Of a DNA stretch of 64,000 bases, positions 32,746 to 41,229 are shown piece after piece (position 1 is the stretch's first letter; every line of letters starts with the position of its first letter). The DNA is from Actinomycetospora callitridis. GTDB lineage: Bacteria; Actinomycetota; Actinomycetes; Mycobacteriales; Pseudonocardiaceae. Under the pieces are notes generated by a model. That model was not told where the DNA came from. It did no database searches and saw nothing but the letters and a program-made list of their open reading frames with translations. The translations under genes were made by a program, and so were the position numbers. The stretch covers positions 536,332 to 600,331 of the forward strand of contig NZ_JAQZAK010000003.1 of the NCBI RefSeq assembly GCF_028737265.1, written 5' to 3'.

Positions 32746-33759
32746 ATGGGTGACGAGGGCGCGGCCGGGAACGGGGCCGCGGCGGGGACGGGAGCCCCGG
32801 CGAAGGACCGGCGGATCCCGTGGTGGGGCGTCGGCTTCGACGTGGTGCGCCGGGGCTACGACCGCGGCCAGGTCGAGGCGGCCCTCGACCGCGCCCAGGC
32901 CGACCTGCGGGTGATGACCGCCGACCGCGACGCGATGGTGCGCGCCGAGGAGCAGGCACGCGCGGGGCTCCGGGACGCCCGGGCCGACGTCGACCGGATG
33001 GTGTCCCGGCCCCTCGCCCTCGACGGGGTGTCGACCCGGCTGCAGCACCTGCTGCGGCTCGCGCAGGAGGAGGCGGACGAGGTCCGCGAGCAGGCCGCCG
33101 CCGATGCCGGGGCGGTCGCCGAGCGGGTCCGCGAGCGTGCCCGGGCGACCGAGGCGGAGGCCCTCGCGCGCGCGGACCGCATCGTCGCCGACGCCGACGG
33201 CCGGAGCCGCGCCCGCCTGACCCACGCCACCGAGCAGGCCGCGTTGATCGTCGCCGAGGCCGAGAAGCAGGCCCGGGCCCTGCGCCGCGACGCCGAGCGC
33301 GCCCGCGACGACGCCGAGCGCCAGCACGAGGAGCTCCTCGCCGAGCAGCAGGAGCTGGTGGAGCGCACCCGCGCCGAGGTCGCGCGGCTGGAGGACGAGG
33401 CGGCGGCCGACCGGCGGCGACGGGACGAGGACGCGCAGACCCGGCGGCACCGCATCGAGGAGGACGTCGAGACCGCCCTGGCCGCGCGGCGGGCGGAGGC
33501 GGCCGCGCTCCTGGCCGACGCCGAGGACCGGCGCCGTCGGGCGGAGGAGCGCGCCCGTGCGGCCGAGCAGGAGGCGGCCACCCGGGTCGACGCCGCCACC
33601 GCGGCGGTGGGCGCCCTCGAGGAACGCCGTCGCCGGGCCGCCGCCCAGCTCGACGAGCTCAAGCGGGCGCTCGACCGGCACGCCCTCGACGAGCCCGAGG
33701 ACGACCCGGCCAGCCCCCCGGTGCTCGTGTCCGCCGGTGGTGACCAGGGCGTGGCCTGA
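32746..33759 (+). CDS. DivIVA-like coiled-coil protein
   Basis: A 337-residue protein. A polar N-terminus leads to FDVVRRGYDRGQVEAALDRAQADL (about 28-52), the DivIVA/Wag31-type start (F-x-V-V-R-R-G-Y-D-x-x-Q-V). The next 250 residues are an uninterrupted Ala/Glu/Arg-rich coiled coil without transmembrane segments, ending in an acidic tail. Such proteins organise poles, septa or membrane domains. The ATG at 32746 has GGGAGG five bases upstream. Likely cytoplasmic and membrane-peripheral. It is convergent with the LysR-effector gene 4 bp away. Confidence 0.85.
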   Translation: MGDEGAAGNGAAAGTGAPAKDRRIPWWGVGFDVVRRGYDRGQVEAALDRAQADLRVMTADRDAMVRAEEQARAGLRDARADVDRMVSRPLALDGVSTRLQHLLRLAQEEADEVREQAAADAGAVAERVRERARATEAEALARADRIVADADGRSRARLTHATEQAALIVAEAEKQARALRRDAERARDDAERQHEELLAEQQELVERTRAEVARLEDEAAADRRRRDEDAQTRRHRIEEDVETALAARRAEAAALLADAEDRRRRAEERARAAEQEAATRVDAATAAVGALEERRRRAAAQLDELKRALDRHALDEPEDDPASPPVLVSAGGDQGVA

Positions 33760-33763
33760 CCCC

Positions 33764-34447
33764 TCAGATCTGGGCCTGCTCGCGGGTGTGGGCGACGAAC
33801 GTCGTCGCGGCCGGGCCGAGGGTGTCGTCGCGCCGGAGCACGAGGTAGAGGCAGCGCTCGATCGGGTCGCCCTCGAGCCGGGCGGTGCGGACGTCGCTGC
33901 GGGCATGGCGCTCCAGCGCCCACGAGCTGACGACGCCGACGCCCTCACCGGCGGCCACGGCCTCGATCACGCCCTCGTTCGTGTCCCGGATGACCCACTC
34001 CTGGTCGGAGATCAGGGGCGTACCCCGGGCGGCGAGGGCGTCGGTGAACGAGCGCCGCGTGCCGGAGCCCTCCTCGCGCTCCACCAGTGGCGTCGCGGCG
34101 AGCTGCGCCACGCTCACCGGCGCCGAGGAGTCGAGCGCGTGCCCGCGCGGCACCGCCAGCACGATCTCGTCGGCCGCGACGACCTCGGCGTCCAGGTCGT
34201 CGCCGTCGGGCTCGGCGCCCGCGAACCCCACCTCCGCGCTCCCGTCGCGCAGGGCCGCGAACACCCCCGCCGAGTCCGTGACCACGGCGTCGACCACCAC
34301 CTCGGGGTGATCGGTGGTGAACGTCTCGACGAGGTCGGGCACGAGGAACTCGCCCGGGATGCTGCTCGCGGACACGGCCACGGCGGTGGCCGAGGCGTAC
34401 GGGTCGTCGACGTCGACGGGGTCGGCGATGTCGTCGGGGGCGGTCAT
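33764..34447 (-). CDS. Stand-alone LysR effector-binding domain
   Basis: A 227-residue protein consisting of a LysR-type substrate (PBP2) domain alone. It opens AVAVSASSIPGEFLVPDLVETFTTDHPEVVVDAVVTDSAGVFAALRDGSAEVGFAG and continues with LERHARSDVRTARLEGDP.... There is no winged HTH: upstream of the ATG at 34447 (AGGAGG five bases before) no HTH is encoded in frame. No signal peptide is seen either, so it is probably not an exported binding protein. It may be a ligand sensor acting through another protein, or a decayed regulator. Convergent with the DivIVA-like gene. Confidence 0.75.
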   Translation of the reverse strand: MTAPDDIADPVDVDDPYASATAVAVSASSIPGEFLVPDLVETFTTDHPEVVVDAVVTDSAGVFAALRDGSAEVGFAGAEPDGDDLDAEVVAADEIVLAVPRGHALDSSAPVSVAQLAATPLVEREEGSGTRRSFTDALAARGTPLISDQEWVIRDTNEGVIEAVAAGEGVGVVSSWALERHARSDVRTARLEGDPIERCLYLVLRRDDTLGPAATTFVAHTREQAQI

Positions 34448-34552
34448 GCGGTCCTCCTGGGGGTCGTGCGGCACGTCGTCGCGCCGTGGGACGGGTGACG
34501 GCGTACCCACGATGGCCGCTCGGATCGCACCCGCTGCACCCCGGTCGTCACC

Positions 34553-34948
34553 TCATGCGACAGCTGTCCCCTCGAGCTCGACCATCTGGCCGGGGATCGC
34601 CAGCCGCGTCACGCCGAGCATCGTGGTGGGCGGTGCCGCCCCGGCGGCGCCCAGCCGCGACGCGAGCACGCCGTAGTGCTGGAGGAGCAGGTCGACGTCG
34701 GTGGTGTAGACGGTGAGCCGGACGAGGTCCGCCGCCGCCATGCCGGCCGCGCCGAGCACGGCCTCCAGGTTGTCCAGACTCAGCGCCAGCTGCGCCGGGA
34801 GGTCGCCGTCGTGCCGGGGCTCGCCCTCGCGGCTCATCGCCGTCTGCCCCGCGCAGTACAGGGTCCGGGTGTGCCCGGAGACGAGCTCGCCCTGGTTGAA
34901 CCCCATCGCCAGTGACCACGTCACCGGGTTGACCGCCGTTCGCTCCAT
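34553..34948 (-). CDS. RidA-family protein
   Basis: A 131-residue Rid protein: FNQGELVSGHTRTLYCAGQTAMSREGEPRHDGDLPAQLALSLDNLEAVLGAAG. The catalytic Arg of canonical RidA (the GxxR before the final strands) is not seen, since the segment reads GVTRLAIPGQMVELEGTAV. The family removes reactive enamine/imine products; Rid members lacking the Arg may have other roles. ATG 34948 has GGTGGAG nearby. Divergent from a WYL-domain regulator with a perfect inverted repeat between the genes, so it is probably that regulator's target. Confidence 0.88.
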   Translation of the reverse strand: MERTAVNPVTWSLAMGFNQGELVSGHTRTLYCAGQTAMSREGEPRHDGDLPAQLALSLDNLEAVLGAAGMAAADLVRLTVYTTDVDLLLQHYGVLASRLGAAGAAPPTTMLGVTRLAIPGQMVELEGTAVA

Positions 34949-35018
34949 CGCTCCACCAGCTCCGATCCGCGTCGTCGCGTCCCGTCGGACGCCGTGATGG
35001 ACACCCTCGCGACGAAGG

Positions 35019-35035
35019 ACGACATCTCGTGTCGT
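35019..35035. promoter_or_regulatory. Inverted repeat between RidA and WYL regulator genes
   Basis: ACGACATCTCGTGTCGT, perfect arms ACGACA/TGTCGT around TCTCG, 20 bp ahead of the regulator start and 70 bp ahead of ridA. It is the probable operator of the WYL protein. Confidence 0.65.
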
Positions 35036-35055
35036 GATTTCGCTACCGTCCCGGT

Positions 35056-36024
35056 GTGCGGGCCGACCGGTTGATCTCCCTGGTGCTGTTGCTGCGCCGG
35101 CGCGGGCGGTCGACGGCCGAGACACTGGCCCGCGAGCTGGACGTCTCCACCCGCACGGTGCTGCGCGACATCGAGGCGCTCTCCGCTGCCGGTGTGCCGG
35201 TCTACGCCGAACGCGGCCGGCACGGCGGCTTCGCGCTGCTGCCCGGCTACCGCACCGAGCTCACCGGGCTCCACCACGACGAGGCACTGGCCCTGCTGTC
35301 GGCGGGGTCGGGGCGCGGTGAGCAGATGGTCGGCCTCGGGCCGGCGCTCGCGTCGGCGATGCGCAAGGTGGTCGACGGGATGCCCGACGGGCACCGGGAC
35401 ACCGCGAGCGAGGCGGCCCGGCGCATCCTCGTCGACCCGGAGACCGACCTGCTCTCACGCCGGCTGGCCGCCGACGAGGTGCCGGACACGACGATGGGTG
35501 AGGTCCGGCGCGCCGTGGTCGCCGGACGCCGGCTGCGCCTGCACTACGCGGCCACCGACGAGGCGCCGCGCTGGCGCACGGTGGACCCGATCGGCCTGGT
35601 CACCGTGCGGGACAAGGGCTACCTGCTCGCCACGCGGTCCGGGGCGGACCGGACCTACCGGCTGTCGCGGATCCTCGCCGCGCAGGCGCTCCCCGAGCCG
35701 GCGCACCGCCCGCACGAGGTCGACCTGGACCGGCTCTGGCGGGAGCGGTGCGCGCAGTTCCTGGCCGGCAGCGAGACGCTCGTCGTGCAGGTCCGGGTGG
35801 ATCCCGCCCGGCGTGAGGAGCTGCTGGGCACCGCGCTCGCCGTGCGCGCGGAGGCACCCGACCCCGACGGCCGGCTGCGCCTGGAGGTGACGTTCCAGGA
35901 CGCCCGCCACGCCGAGTGGGCCCTGTGGCAGCTCGGCGCGGACGCCGAGGCCGTGGATCCGCCGTCGGTGCGGGCCGCGCTGCACCACCGCGCCGCCGCC
36001 ACGGCCGAGCGCTACGCGGTCTGA
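35056..36024 (+). CDS. WYL-domain transcriptional regulator (YafY type)
   Basis: A 322-residue regulator with an N-terminal HTH_11 (about 1-55): RADRLISLVLLLRRRGRSTAETLARELDVSTRTVLRDIEAL. The WYL domain spans about 150-215 (RRLRLHYAATDEAPRWRTVDPIGLVTVRDKGYLLAT, with the W-Y-L equivalents altered to the DPIGLV...GYLLA form). A WCX-type C-terminal region is also present. It binds small ligands or nucleic acid to control neighbours. The GTG at 35056 is the first usable start. Divergent from the RidA gene, with a palindromic site between them. Confidence 0.92.
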   Translation: MRADRLISLVLLLRRRGRSTAETLARELDVSTRTVLRDIEALSAAGVPVYAERGRHGGFALLPGYRTELTGLHHDEALALLSAGSGRGEQMVGLGPALASAMRKVVDGMPDGHRDTASEAARRILVDPETDLLSRRLAADEVPDTTMGEVRRAVVAGRRLRLHYAATDEAPRWRTVDPIGLVTVRDKGYLLATRSGADRTYRLSRILAAQALPEPAHRPHEVDLDRLWRERCAQFLAGSETLVVQVRVDPARREELLGTALAVRAEAPDPDGRLRLEVTFQDARHAEWALWQLGADAEAVDPPSVRAALHHRAAATAERYAV

Positions 36025-36034
36025 GGCGCGGGCG

Positions 36035-36934
36035 TCACCGAGCTCGTCCGTCCCGCGTCCACCCGTGGACGGTGAGCACCGCGTCGGCGAAGGCCGCCGG
36101 CGCCTCGTGGGGCAGGGCGTGGCCGGCGTCGACGACGCGGTGCTCGCGGCGGTCGGTGAACAGGGCGCCCTGGTCCGCGGTGCCGCCGGGCTTGAGGGTG
36201 TCGGTGGCGCCGTCCAGTGTCACCGCCGGCACCGTGATCGGGGGACGCCCGGCGAGCCGTTCCTCGAGCGCCTCGTGGGCGGGGTCGCCCTCGGCGTTGC
36301 CCAGGGCGTGGCGGTAGGCGTGGACCACGACGTCCACGAAGTCCGGGTTGTCGAAGGATGCCGCGGTGCGCTCGAACGTCGCGTCGTCGAACCGCCAGCG
36401 CGGCGACCACTGCGACCAGAGCAGACGGCACAGCTCGCGTCGGTGCGCCGCCAGCCCGAGCCGGCCCCGCTCGGTCTGGAACAGGTGCTGGTACCAGACG
36501 GCGTGCTCGACGGCCGGCTCGTGCGCCCCTCGTTGGCCGGCGATGTCGATGATGTCGTAGCTCGCCAGCGACACGAGTCCCGTCACCCGGTGCGGCCACA
36601 GCGCGGCGACGACGCACGACGAGAGCCCGCCCCAGTCGTAGCCGGCGAGGATCGCGGCGTCGAGGCCCAGGGCATCGAGGAGGGCCAGGAGGTCGGACCC
36701 CAGCGCGGCCTGCTGCCCGCTGCGCGGCGTGCTCGCGGACAGGAACCGCGTCGGCCCGTGCCCCCGCAGGTACGGGCGCACGACCCGTGCGCCGCGCGCC
36801 GTCAGCAGCGGCACGACCTCGTCGTAGGCGTGCACGTCGTAGGGGAAGCCGTGGGAGAGCACGACCGGCCACCCGTCGGTGGGCCCGTCCTCGACGTACG
36901 CCATCGCGAGGACCCCGGCGGTGACGATCTCCAC
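36035..36934 (-). CDS. Alpha/beta hydrolase (epoxide hydrolase-like)
   Basis: A 299-residue hydrolase. HGFPYDVHAYDEV is the oxyanion-type loop; the nucleophile motif GYDWGG has Asp where most esterases have Ser, as in epoxide hydrolases and dehalogenases. The catalytic His is in VDAGHALPHEAP near the C-terminus. It is cytoplasmic, with no signal peptide. The likely reaction is epoxide opening or a similar Asp-ester mechanism; the substrate is unknown. It starts at a GTG (36934) and is convergent with the WYL gene 10 bp away. Confidence 0.88.
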   Translation of the reverse strand: MEIVTAGVLAMAYVEDGPTDGWPVVLSHGFPYDVHAYDEVVPLLTARGARVVRPYLRGHGPTRFLSASTPRSGQQAALGSDLLALLDALGLDAAILAGYDWGGLSSCVVAALWPHRVTGLVSLASYDIIDIAGQRGAHEPAVEHAVWYQHLFQTERGRLGLAAHRRELCRLLWSQWSPRWRFDDATFERTAASFDNPDFVDVVVHAYRHALGNAEGDPAHEALEERLAGRPPITVPAVTLDGATDTLKPGGTADQGALFTDRREHRVVDAGHALPHEAPAAFADAVLTVHGWTRDGRAR

Positions 36935-37001
36935 GGCGCACCTGCCTTCCCGGTCGGGTCGAGGTCGTCGCGAGGGTAGGACCGCGTGTCACGCTGCGCC
37001 C

Positions 37002-37469
37002 GTGACCCCGACCGTCGCCGACGTCGCCACCGCGCTGCGCCGGCTCGCCGCCGAGTGCGGCGAGGACGTCCTGCCCGGCGCGTCGGACGAGGAGATCGCG
37101 GCCCTCGTCCGCCGCGTCGCCGACCTCGGGGCCTCCGTCCCGGCCGACCACCGGGCCCTCCTGCGCGACCAGGACGGCTTCGAGGCCGACGGGCTCCGGG
37201 TGTTCGGCACCACCGCCCGGCGCCTCACACCCAACGCGGTGCTCCCCGCCCTGGACGACGTCGCCCGCGACCTCGAGGGCGGCGAGCTCGACGAGCACCT
37301 CGTCCTCGCCCAGGGCAGCAGCGCCCTGTACGCCGTCCACCGGCGGAGCGGCGCCTTCCACGAGCTCGACGTGGTGCCCGGCCAGGTGCTCGCCGTGCAC
37401 CCCGACCTCGCGACCCTGCTGATGACCGCCGTCGGCACCCGGAGCCGACCGCGGCCCGGTCCGGCGTGA
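37002..37469 (+). CDS. SMI1/KNR4 (YrhA-like) family protein
   Basis: A 155-residue protein. The N-terminal helix pair (VADVATALRRLAAECG... AALVRRVADLG) is followed by PADHRALLRDQDGFEADGLRVFGT, the typical SUKH/YrhA hinge with DG-F-x-x-x-G-x-x-[VI]-[FY]-G. A beta-sheet end follows (LVLAQGSSALYAVHRRSGAFHELD). SUKH domains are often immunity or regulatory modules; in this context nothing else indicates a toxin. The GTG at 37002 is the best start. It is followed 51 bp later by a NUDIX gene on the same strand, so it may be in a transcription unit with it. Confidence 0.75.
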   Translation: MTPTVADVATALRRLAAECGEDVLPGASDEEIAALVRRVADLGASVPADHRALLRDQDGFEADGLRVFGTTARRLTPNAVLPALDDVARDLEGGELDEHLVLAQGSSALYAVHRRSGAFHELDVVPGQVLAVHPDLATLLMTAVGTRSRPRPGPA

Positions 37470-37520
37470 CGGTGTTCGCCGCGACGACGCCCGCCGTACA
37501 CCCGGGGCGACGCTGACGGC

Positions 37521-38531
37521 GTGGACGACGACCGCGGCCCCACCCAGGTCGCCGGCGGGTCGTCGCCGCGGCCCACTCCCCCGCGTGGCCTGCCGCTGCC
37601 GCGGCGGGTCGAGTTCTGGGGCGACCCGCCGTCGGCGACCGTGGTGGTGGCGCTGGCCTTCGCGGTGGTCCGCGACCCGGGTGGGCGGGTCCTGCTGGCG
37701 CGGCGGATCGACACCGGCAACTGGGAGCTGCCCGGGGGCGCGATCGAGCCCGGCGAGACGGCCACCGGCGCCACCGTGCGCGAGGTGCTCGAGGAGACGG
37801 GCGTGGCGATCGCGGTGAGCGGGCTCGCCGGGGTCTTCTGCGACCCCGCCCACGTCATCGTCTACCCGGAGTCGGGGCAGGCCCGCCAGCAGCACGTGAC
37901 GCTCCTGCACGCCGTCCCCGCCCCCGGCACGGCCGCCGGACCGCGGCCCGACCACCGCGAGACCGACGACGCCCGGTGGGTAGAGCCCGACGACCTCGCC
38001 ACCCTGCCGATCCACCCTTCCGTGCACCGGCGCCTCGACCACGCCCTGCGCCACCTCCGTGGCAGACGCCGACGTACGTGGAGTGAGTCCCGGGACGCTC
38101 GGCGCCGGTGTCAGGACGTCGGCGTCGTCTCGCGGGATCCCTGCTCCACCCGCCGCCGGCCGACGAGGGCGAGCAGGAACAGCACCGTGCCCACCACGAC
38201 GAAGGCGCCGCCGAGCAGCCAGATCTCGAGCGACTGCTGGGTGAGGAGCACGACGCTGGCGACGATCGCGAGGACCGGGACGACGGCGGGCACCCGGAAG
38301 TGCTCGTGCGCCACCTCGTCGCGCTTGAGCACGAGGCACGAGACGTTCGTCGAGATGAACACGAACAGCAGGAGCAGCACGGTGGTGTCGGCGAGCGTGC
38401 TGATGGTGCCGACGAAGCTCATGCCGATCGTGGCCGCGCCGACGGCGACGATCGCCACCCAGGGCGTGCGCCGGGTCGAGGCGACGATGCCGAACACCGA
38501 CGGCAGCAGGCCTGCCTCGGCGAGCCCGTAG
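37521..38531 (+). CDS. NUDIX hydrolase with abnormally long antisense C-terminus
   Basis: A 336-residue open frame. The Nudix fold ends near residue 180: the Nudix box is complete at residues 73-95 (GAIEPGETAT...EETGV), preceded by VVVALAFAVVRDPGGRVLLARR. The last 156 residues are Arg/Ser/Thr-rich and lie antisense to the amino-acid permease gene (38111-39469), giving 421 bp of overlap. A normal protein would stop near 38,090; a shift of two bases would give TGA at 38,086-38,088. It is either a lost stop codon, a sequencing/assembly frameshift, or a true long tail. The enzyme itself is clear. Confidence 0.8.
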   Translation: MDDDRGPTQVAGGSSPRPTPPRGLPLPRRVEFWGDPPSATVVVALAFAVVRDPGGRVLLARRIDTGNWELPGGAIEPGETATGATVREVLEETGVAIAVSGLAGVFCDPAHVIVYPESGQARQQHVTLLHAVPAPGTAAGPRPDHRETDDARWVEPDDLATLPIHPSVHRRLDHALRHLRGRRRRTWSESRDARRRCQDVGVVSRDPCSTRRRPTRASRNSTVPTTTKAPPSSQISSDCWVRSTTLATIARTGTTAGTRKCSCATSSRLSTRHETFVEMNTNSRSSTVVSASVLMVPTKLMPIVAAPTATIATQGVRRVEATMPNTDGSRPASASP

Positions 38532-39469
38532 GTCGCCCGGCTGGCCATGACCATGAACAGCAGCGCGCCGTTGGCGATCGCGACCAGCGCCACCAGCGAG
38601 AACAGCCACCCGGGGATCGGCAGCCCGGACGCGGTGATCACCTCGAGCAGCGGGCCGGTGGAGGTCGCCAGGACGTTCGGTTCCACCACGATCGCGGCCC
38701 CGAGCGCGATCAGGAGGTAGACGAGGCCCGCGGTGGCGACCGCCCCGAACAGCGCGCGGGGATAGGCCCGGCTCGGCCGCTTGACCTCCTCGGCCATGTT
38801 CGCCGCCGCCTCGAAGCCGAGGAAGGAGAAGAACGCGACCACCGAGGCGGCGAAGGCGCCGACGAGGAGCGGCTGGTCCGGTGACGGGGTGAGGATGCGC
38901 GCCGGATCGCCGCCGCCGCTGCCGAACACGATGGCCGCCACGACGATCACCAGCACGAGCCCGCTGGTCTCGATGATCGTCGCGGCGGCGTTGGCGGCCA
39001 GCGACTCGCGCACGCCGCGGAGGTTGATGGCGGTCAGGAGCAGCAGGAACACGACCGTCACCGGGACGACCGGCAGGTCGACCAGCGCCGCGAGGTAGTC
39101 ACCGGAGAACGCGTTCGCCAGCAGGGCCGCGGTGACGATCCCGGAGGAGAGCATGAAGAAACCGACGAGGAAGGTGAGGAACGGCGTCTTGTACGCCCGC
39201 TCCGCGTACCGCGCGGCACCCCCGGCGTGCGGGTACTTGCTGATCATCTCGGCGTAGGTCCCGGCGGTCAGGAGTGCCACGACCAGGGCGATCACCAGCG
39301 GCAGCCACAGCACGCCGCCGACGTCCGCGGCCATCGTCCCGACGAGCGTGTAGATGCCCGCGCCCAGCGTGTCCCCGACGATGAAGAAGAAGAGCAGCAC
39401 CGTGCCGACGGTGCGTGCGAGCTTCGTGTCCTCATCCGCCGATCCGGTCGTCGCTCCCCCGTCGCTCAT
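38111..39469 (-). CDS. APC-family amino-acid permease
   Basis: A 452-residue transporter with 12 predicted TM segments and the APC signature near the N-terminus (FFFIVGDTLGAGIYTLVGTMAADVGG). EMISKYPHAGGAARYAERAYKTPFLTF is the conserved loop after TM2. It imports or exchanges amino acids at the cytoplasmic membrane; the substrate is unknown. The ATG at 39469 is the natural start. Its 3' end is overlapped by the extended NUDIX open frame on the other strand. It is close to serA, but serA is a separate minus-strand unit upstream. Confidence 0.93.
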   Translation of the reverse strand: MSDGGATTGSADEDTKLARTVGTVLLFFFIVGDTLGAGIYTLVGTMAADVGGVLWLPLVIALVVALLTAGTYAEMISKYPHAGGAARYAERAYKTPFLTFLVGFFMLSSGIVTAALLANAFSGDYLAALVDLPVVPVTVVFLLLLTAINLRGVRESLAANAAATIIETSGLVLVIVVAAIVFGSGGGDPARILTPSPDQPLLVGAFAASVVAFFSFLGFEAAANMAEEVKRPSRAYPRALFGAVATAGLVYLLIALGAAIVVEPNVLATSTGPLLEVITASGLPIPGWLFSLVALVAIANGALLFMVMASRATYGLAEAGLLPSVFGIVASTRRTPWVAIVAVGAATIGMSFVGTISTLADTTVLLLLFVFISTNVSCLVLKRDEVAHEHFRVPAVVPVLAIVASVVLLTQQSLEIWLLGGAFVVVGTVLFLLALVGRRRVEQGSRETTPTS

Positions 39470-39529
39470 ACGACGAATGGTCGCTCACACGGCGCCGGTC
39501 CGCGGGGCGGGCGACCCGGTGTCGGGGCG

Positions 39530-40729
39530 TCAGGACGTCCAGGTGCGGAGCCACACGGTGTGCGGTGAGCGGCGCAGCTCGGCGAGCGCGTCCTCGGGGA
39601 TCGCCGACTCCGTGTCGGTGAGCACGTAGCCGCGCTCGCCGCGGGTCGAGAGCCCCTGGCTGACCACGTTCACCCCGGCGTCGAGCAGCAGCTGGTTGAT
39701 GCCGGCCAGCACGCCCGGGGTGTTGATGTGCAGGTAGCCCAGCCGGGAGCTGCCCGGCGCCGCCGGCAGCGCCACCTCGGGGAGGTTCACCGAGAGGGCG
39801 GTGACACCGGTGCCGATGAACTGCAGCAGCTTGGTGGAGACGAAGCCGCCGATCTCCTCCTGCGCCTCCTGGGTGGACCCGCCGACGTGCGGGGTCAGGA
39901 TCACGTTGTCCAGCCCACGCAGGGGCGACTCGAAGACGTCGCCCTGGGCCTTGGGCTCGATCGGGAACACGTCGAGCGCCGCCCCGGCGATGTGGCCCGA
40001 GAGCAGGTGCTCCCGCAGCGACTCGTCGTCGATCACCATGCCGCGCGAGGCGTTGATGAAGATCGACCGCGGCTTCATCAACGCGAACTGCTCGGCGCCG
40101 AACAGCCCCGCGTTCCCCGGCCGCCCGTCCACGTGCAGGCTCACGATGTCGGCCTCGGCCAGCAACGCCTCCAGCGACTCGACCTTGCGGGCGTTACCGT
40201 GCGCGAGCCGGTCGGCGGTGTCGAAGAAGATCACCCGCAGCCCGACCGCCTCGGCGATGTTCGACAACTGGGTCCCGATGTTGCCGTAGCCCACGATCCC
40301 CAGGGTGCGGCCGCGGAACTCGTGGCTGCCGCGCGCCGACTTGTCCCACACACCCTCGTGCATGCGCGCGTTCTTCTCGGGAAGGCGCCGGACCAGCGCG
40401 ATGATCTCCCCGAGCACCAGCTCGACGACGCTGCGGGTGTTCGAGAACGGCGCGTTGAACACCGCCACCCCGCGCTCGGCCGCCGCACCCAGATCGACCT
40501 GGTTGGTACCGATGCAGAAGCACCCCACGGCCAGCAGATCCTTGCCGGCCTCCAGCACGTCGGGGGTGATCGTGGTGTTCGACCGAATCCCGAGCACCGA
40601 CACCCCGGACAAGGCATCGGCCAGCTCGGGCCCGCTCATCGCGCCCGAACGGGCGTCGACCTCGAGACCCTGGGCACGGAACGCCTCGGCGGCGACGGGA
40701 TGGATGTTCTCCAGGAGCAGGGCTTTCAC
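39530..40729 (-). CDS. serA: D-3-phosphoglycerate dehydrogenase
   Basis: A 399-residue enzyme oxidising 3-phosphoglycerate to 3-phosphohydroxypyruvate with NAD, the first step of serine synthesis. Seen: GCFCIGTNQVDL, the Rossmann motif GIVGYGNIGTQLSNIAEAVGL with D at the end of strand 2 (FFDTAD), INASRGMVID, TPHVGGSTQEAQ, and a C-terminal ACT domain (LHINTPGVLAGINQLLLDAGVNVVSQGLSTRGERGY). The length and lack of an intervening ASB domain match the E. coli SerA type rather than the long actinobacterial form, so this may be a second or transferred version. GTG start. Confidence 0.93.
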   Translation of the reverse strand: MKALLLENIHPVAAEAFRAQGLEVDARSGAMSGPELADALSGVSVLGIRSNTTITPDVLEAGKDLLAVGCFCIGTNQVDLGAAAERGVAVFNAPFSNTRSVVELVLGEIIALVRRLPEKNARMHEGVWDKSARGSHEFRGRTLGIVGYGNIGTQLSNIAEAVGLRVIFFDTADRLAHGNARKVESLEALLAEADIVSLHVDGRPGNAGLFGAEQFALMKPRSIFINASRGMVIDDESLREHLLSGHIAGAALDVFPIEPKAQGDVFESPLRGLDNVILTPHVGGSTQEAQEEIGGFVSTKLLQFIGTGVTALSVNLPEVALPAAPGSSRLGYLHINTPGVLAGINQLLLDAGVNVVSQGLSTRGERGYVLTDTESAIPEDALAELRRSPHTVWLRTWTS

Positions 40730-40796
40730 GCCGCGAGCGTAGGCCCGGGCGCGGAGGGACGGGCGGGACGGCCGGGCGGAGCGGGCTCCCACGACG

Positions 40797-41003
40797 TCAG
40801 CGGGGGACCTCGCGCATCGAGACCACGCGCAGCCCGAGCGCCCGGAAGCGGGCGAGGATGCCGTGGAGGTGGGCCTCGTCGAGGACGTCGCCGTGCATGA
40901 CGGTCTCGGGCACCGCCTCGGACACCTCGAGCTCGTCGAACTCACCCGCGACGTCCTCGGAGAGCCTGCCCTGGACGCGGAACTCGTAGCGGCCGCTGGC
41001 CAT
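40797..41003 (-). CDS. 68-residue protein of unknown function
   Basis: A small protein starting MASGRYEFRVQGRLSEDVAGEFDEL, with a central VPETVMHGDVLDEAHLHGILARFRALGLRVVSMREVPR. The alternating strand/helix pattern (F-x-V-x-G..., T-x-x-x-G-x-x-D-x-A-x-L-H-G-x-L-x-x-[LF]) resembles short actinobacterial proteins found near regulators. No family name can be given with certainty. GGGGAGG lies six bases before the ATG at 41003. It stands alone 67 bp upstream of serA and on the same strand. Confidence 0.7.
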   Translation of the reverse strand: MASGRYEFRVQGRLSEDVAGEFDELEVSEAVPETVMHGDVLDEAHLHGILARFRALGLRVVSMREVPR

Positions 41004-41229
41004 GTGCGGCCTCCCCGGGCTCGCTGTCATCGAGGGACACGATGGCCGTACCGGGTGCGGGTGCGCCTCCTCCGCCGGGGATGAGCCGGGACGACGGGGC
41101 GGTGCCGGGACCTCGCGACGGGGCGGGCGGAGGGGCGCCGCCCACGTCGCCCGGGCCGACCGTGGCGCGCGAGGTCACCCGCGGGGGGTGAGGCGCCACC
41201 ATCGTCGGCACCCGACGCTCTGATGTGCC

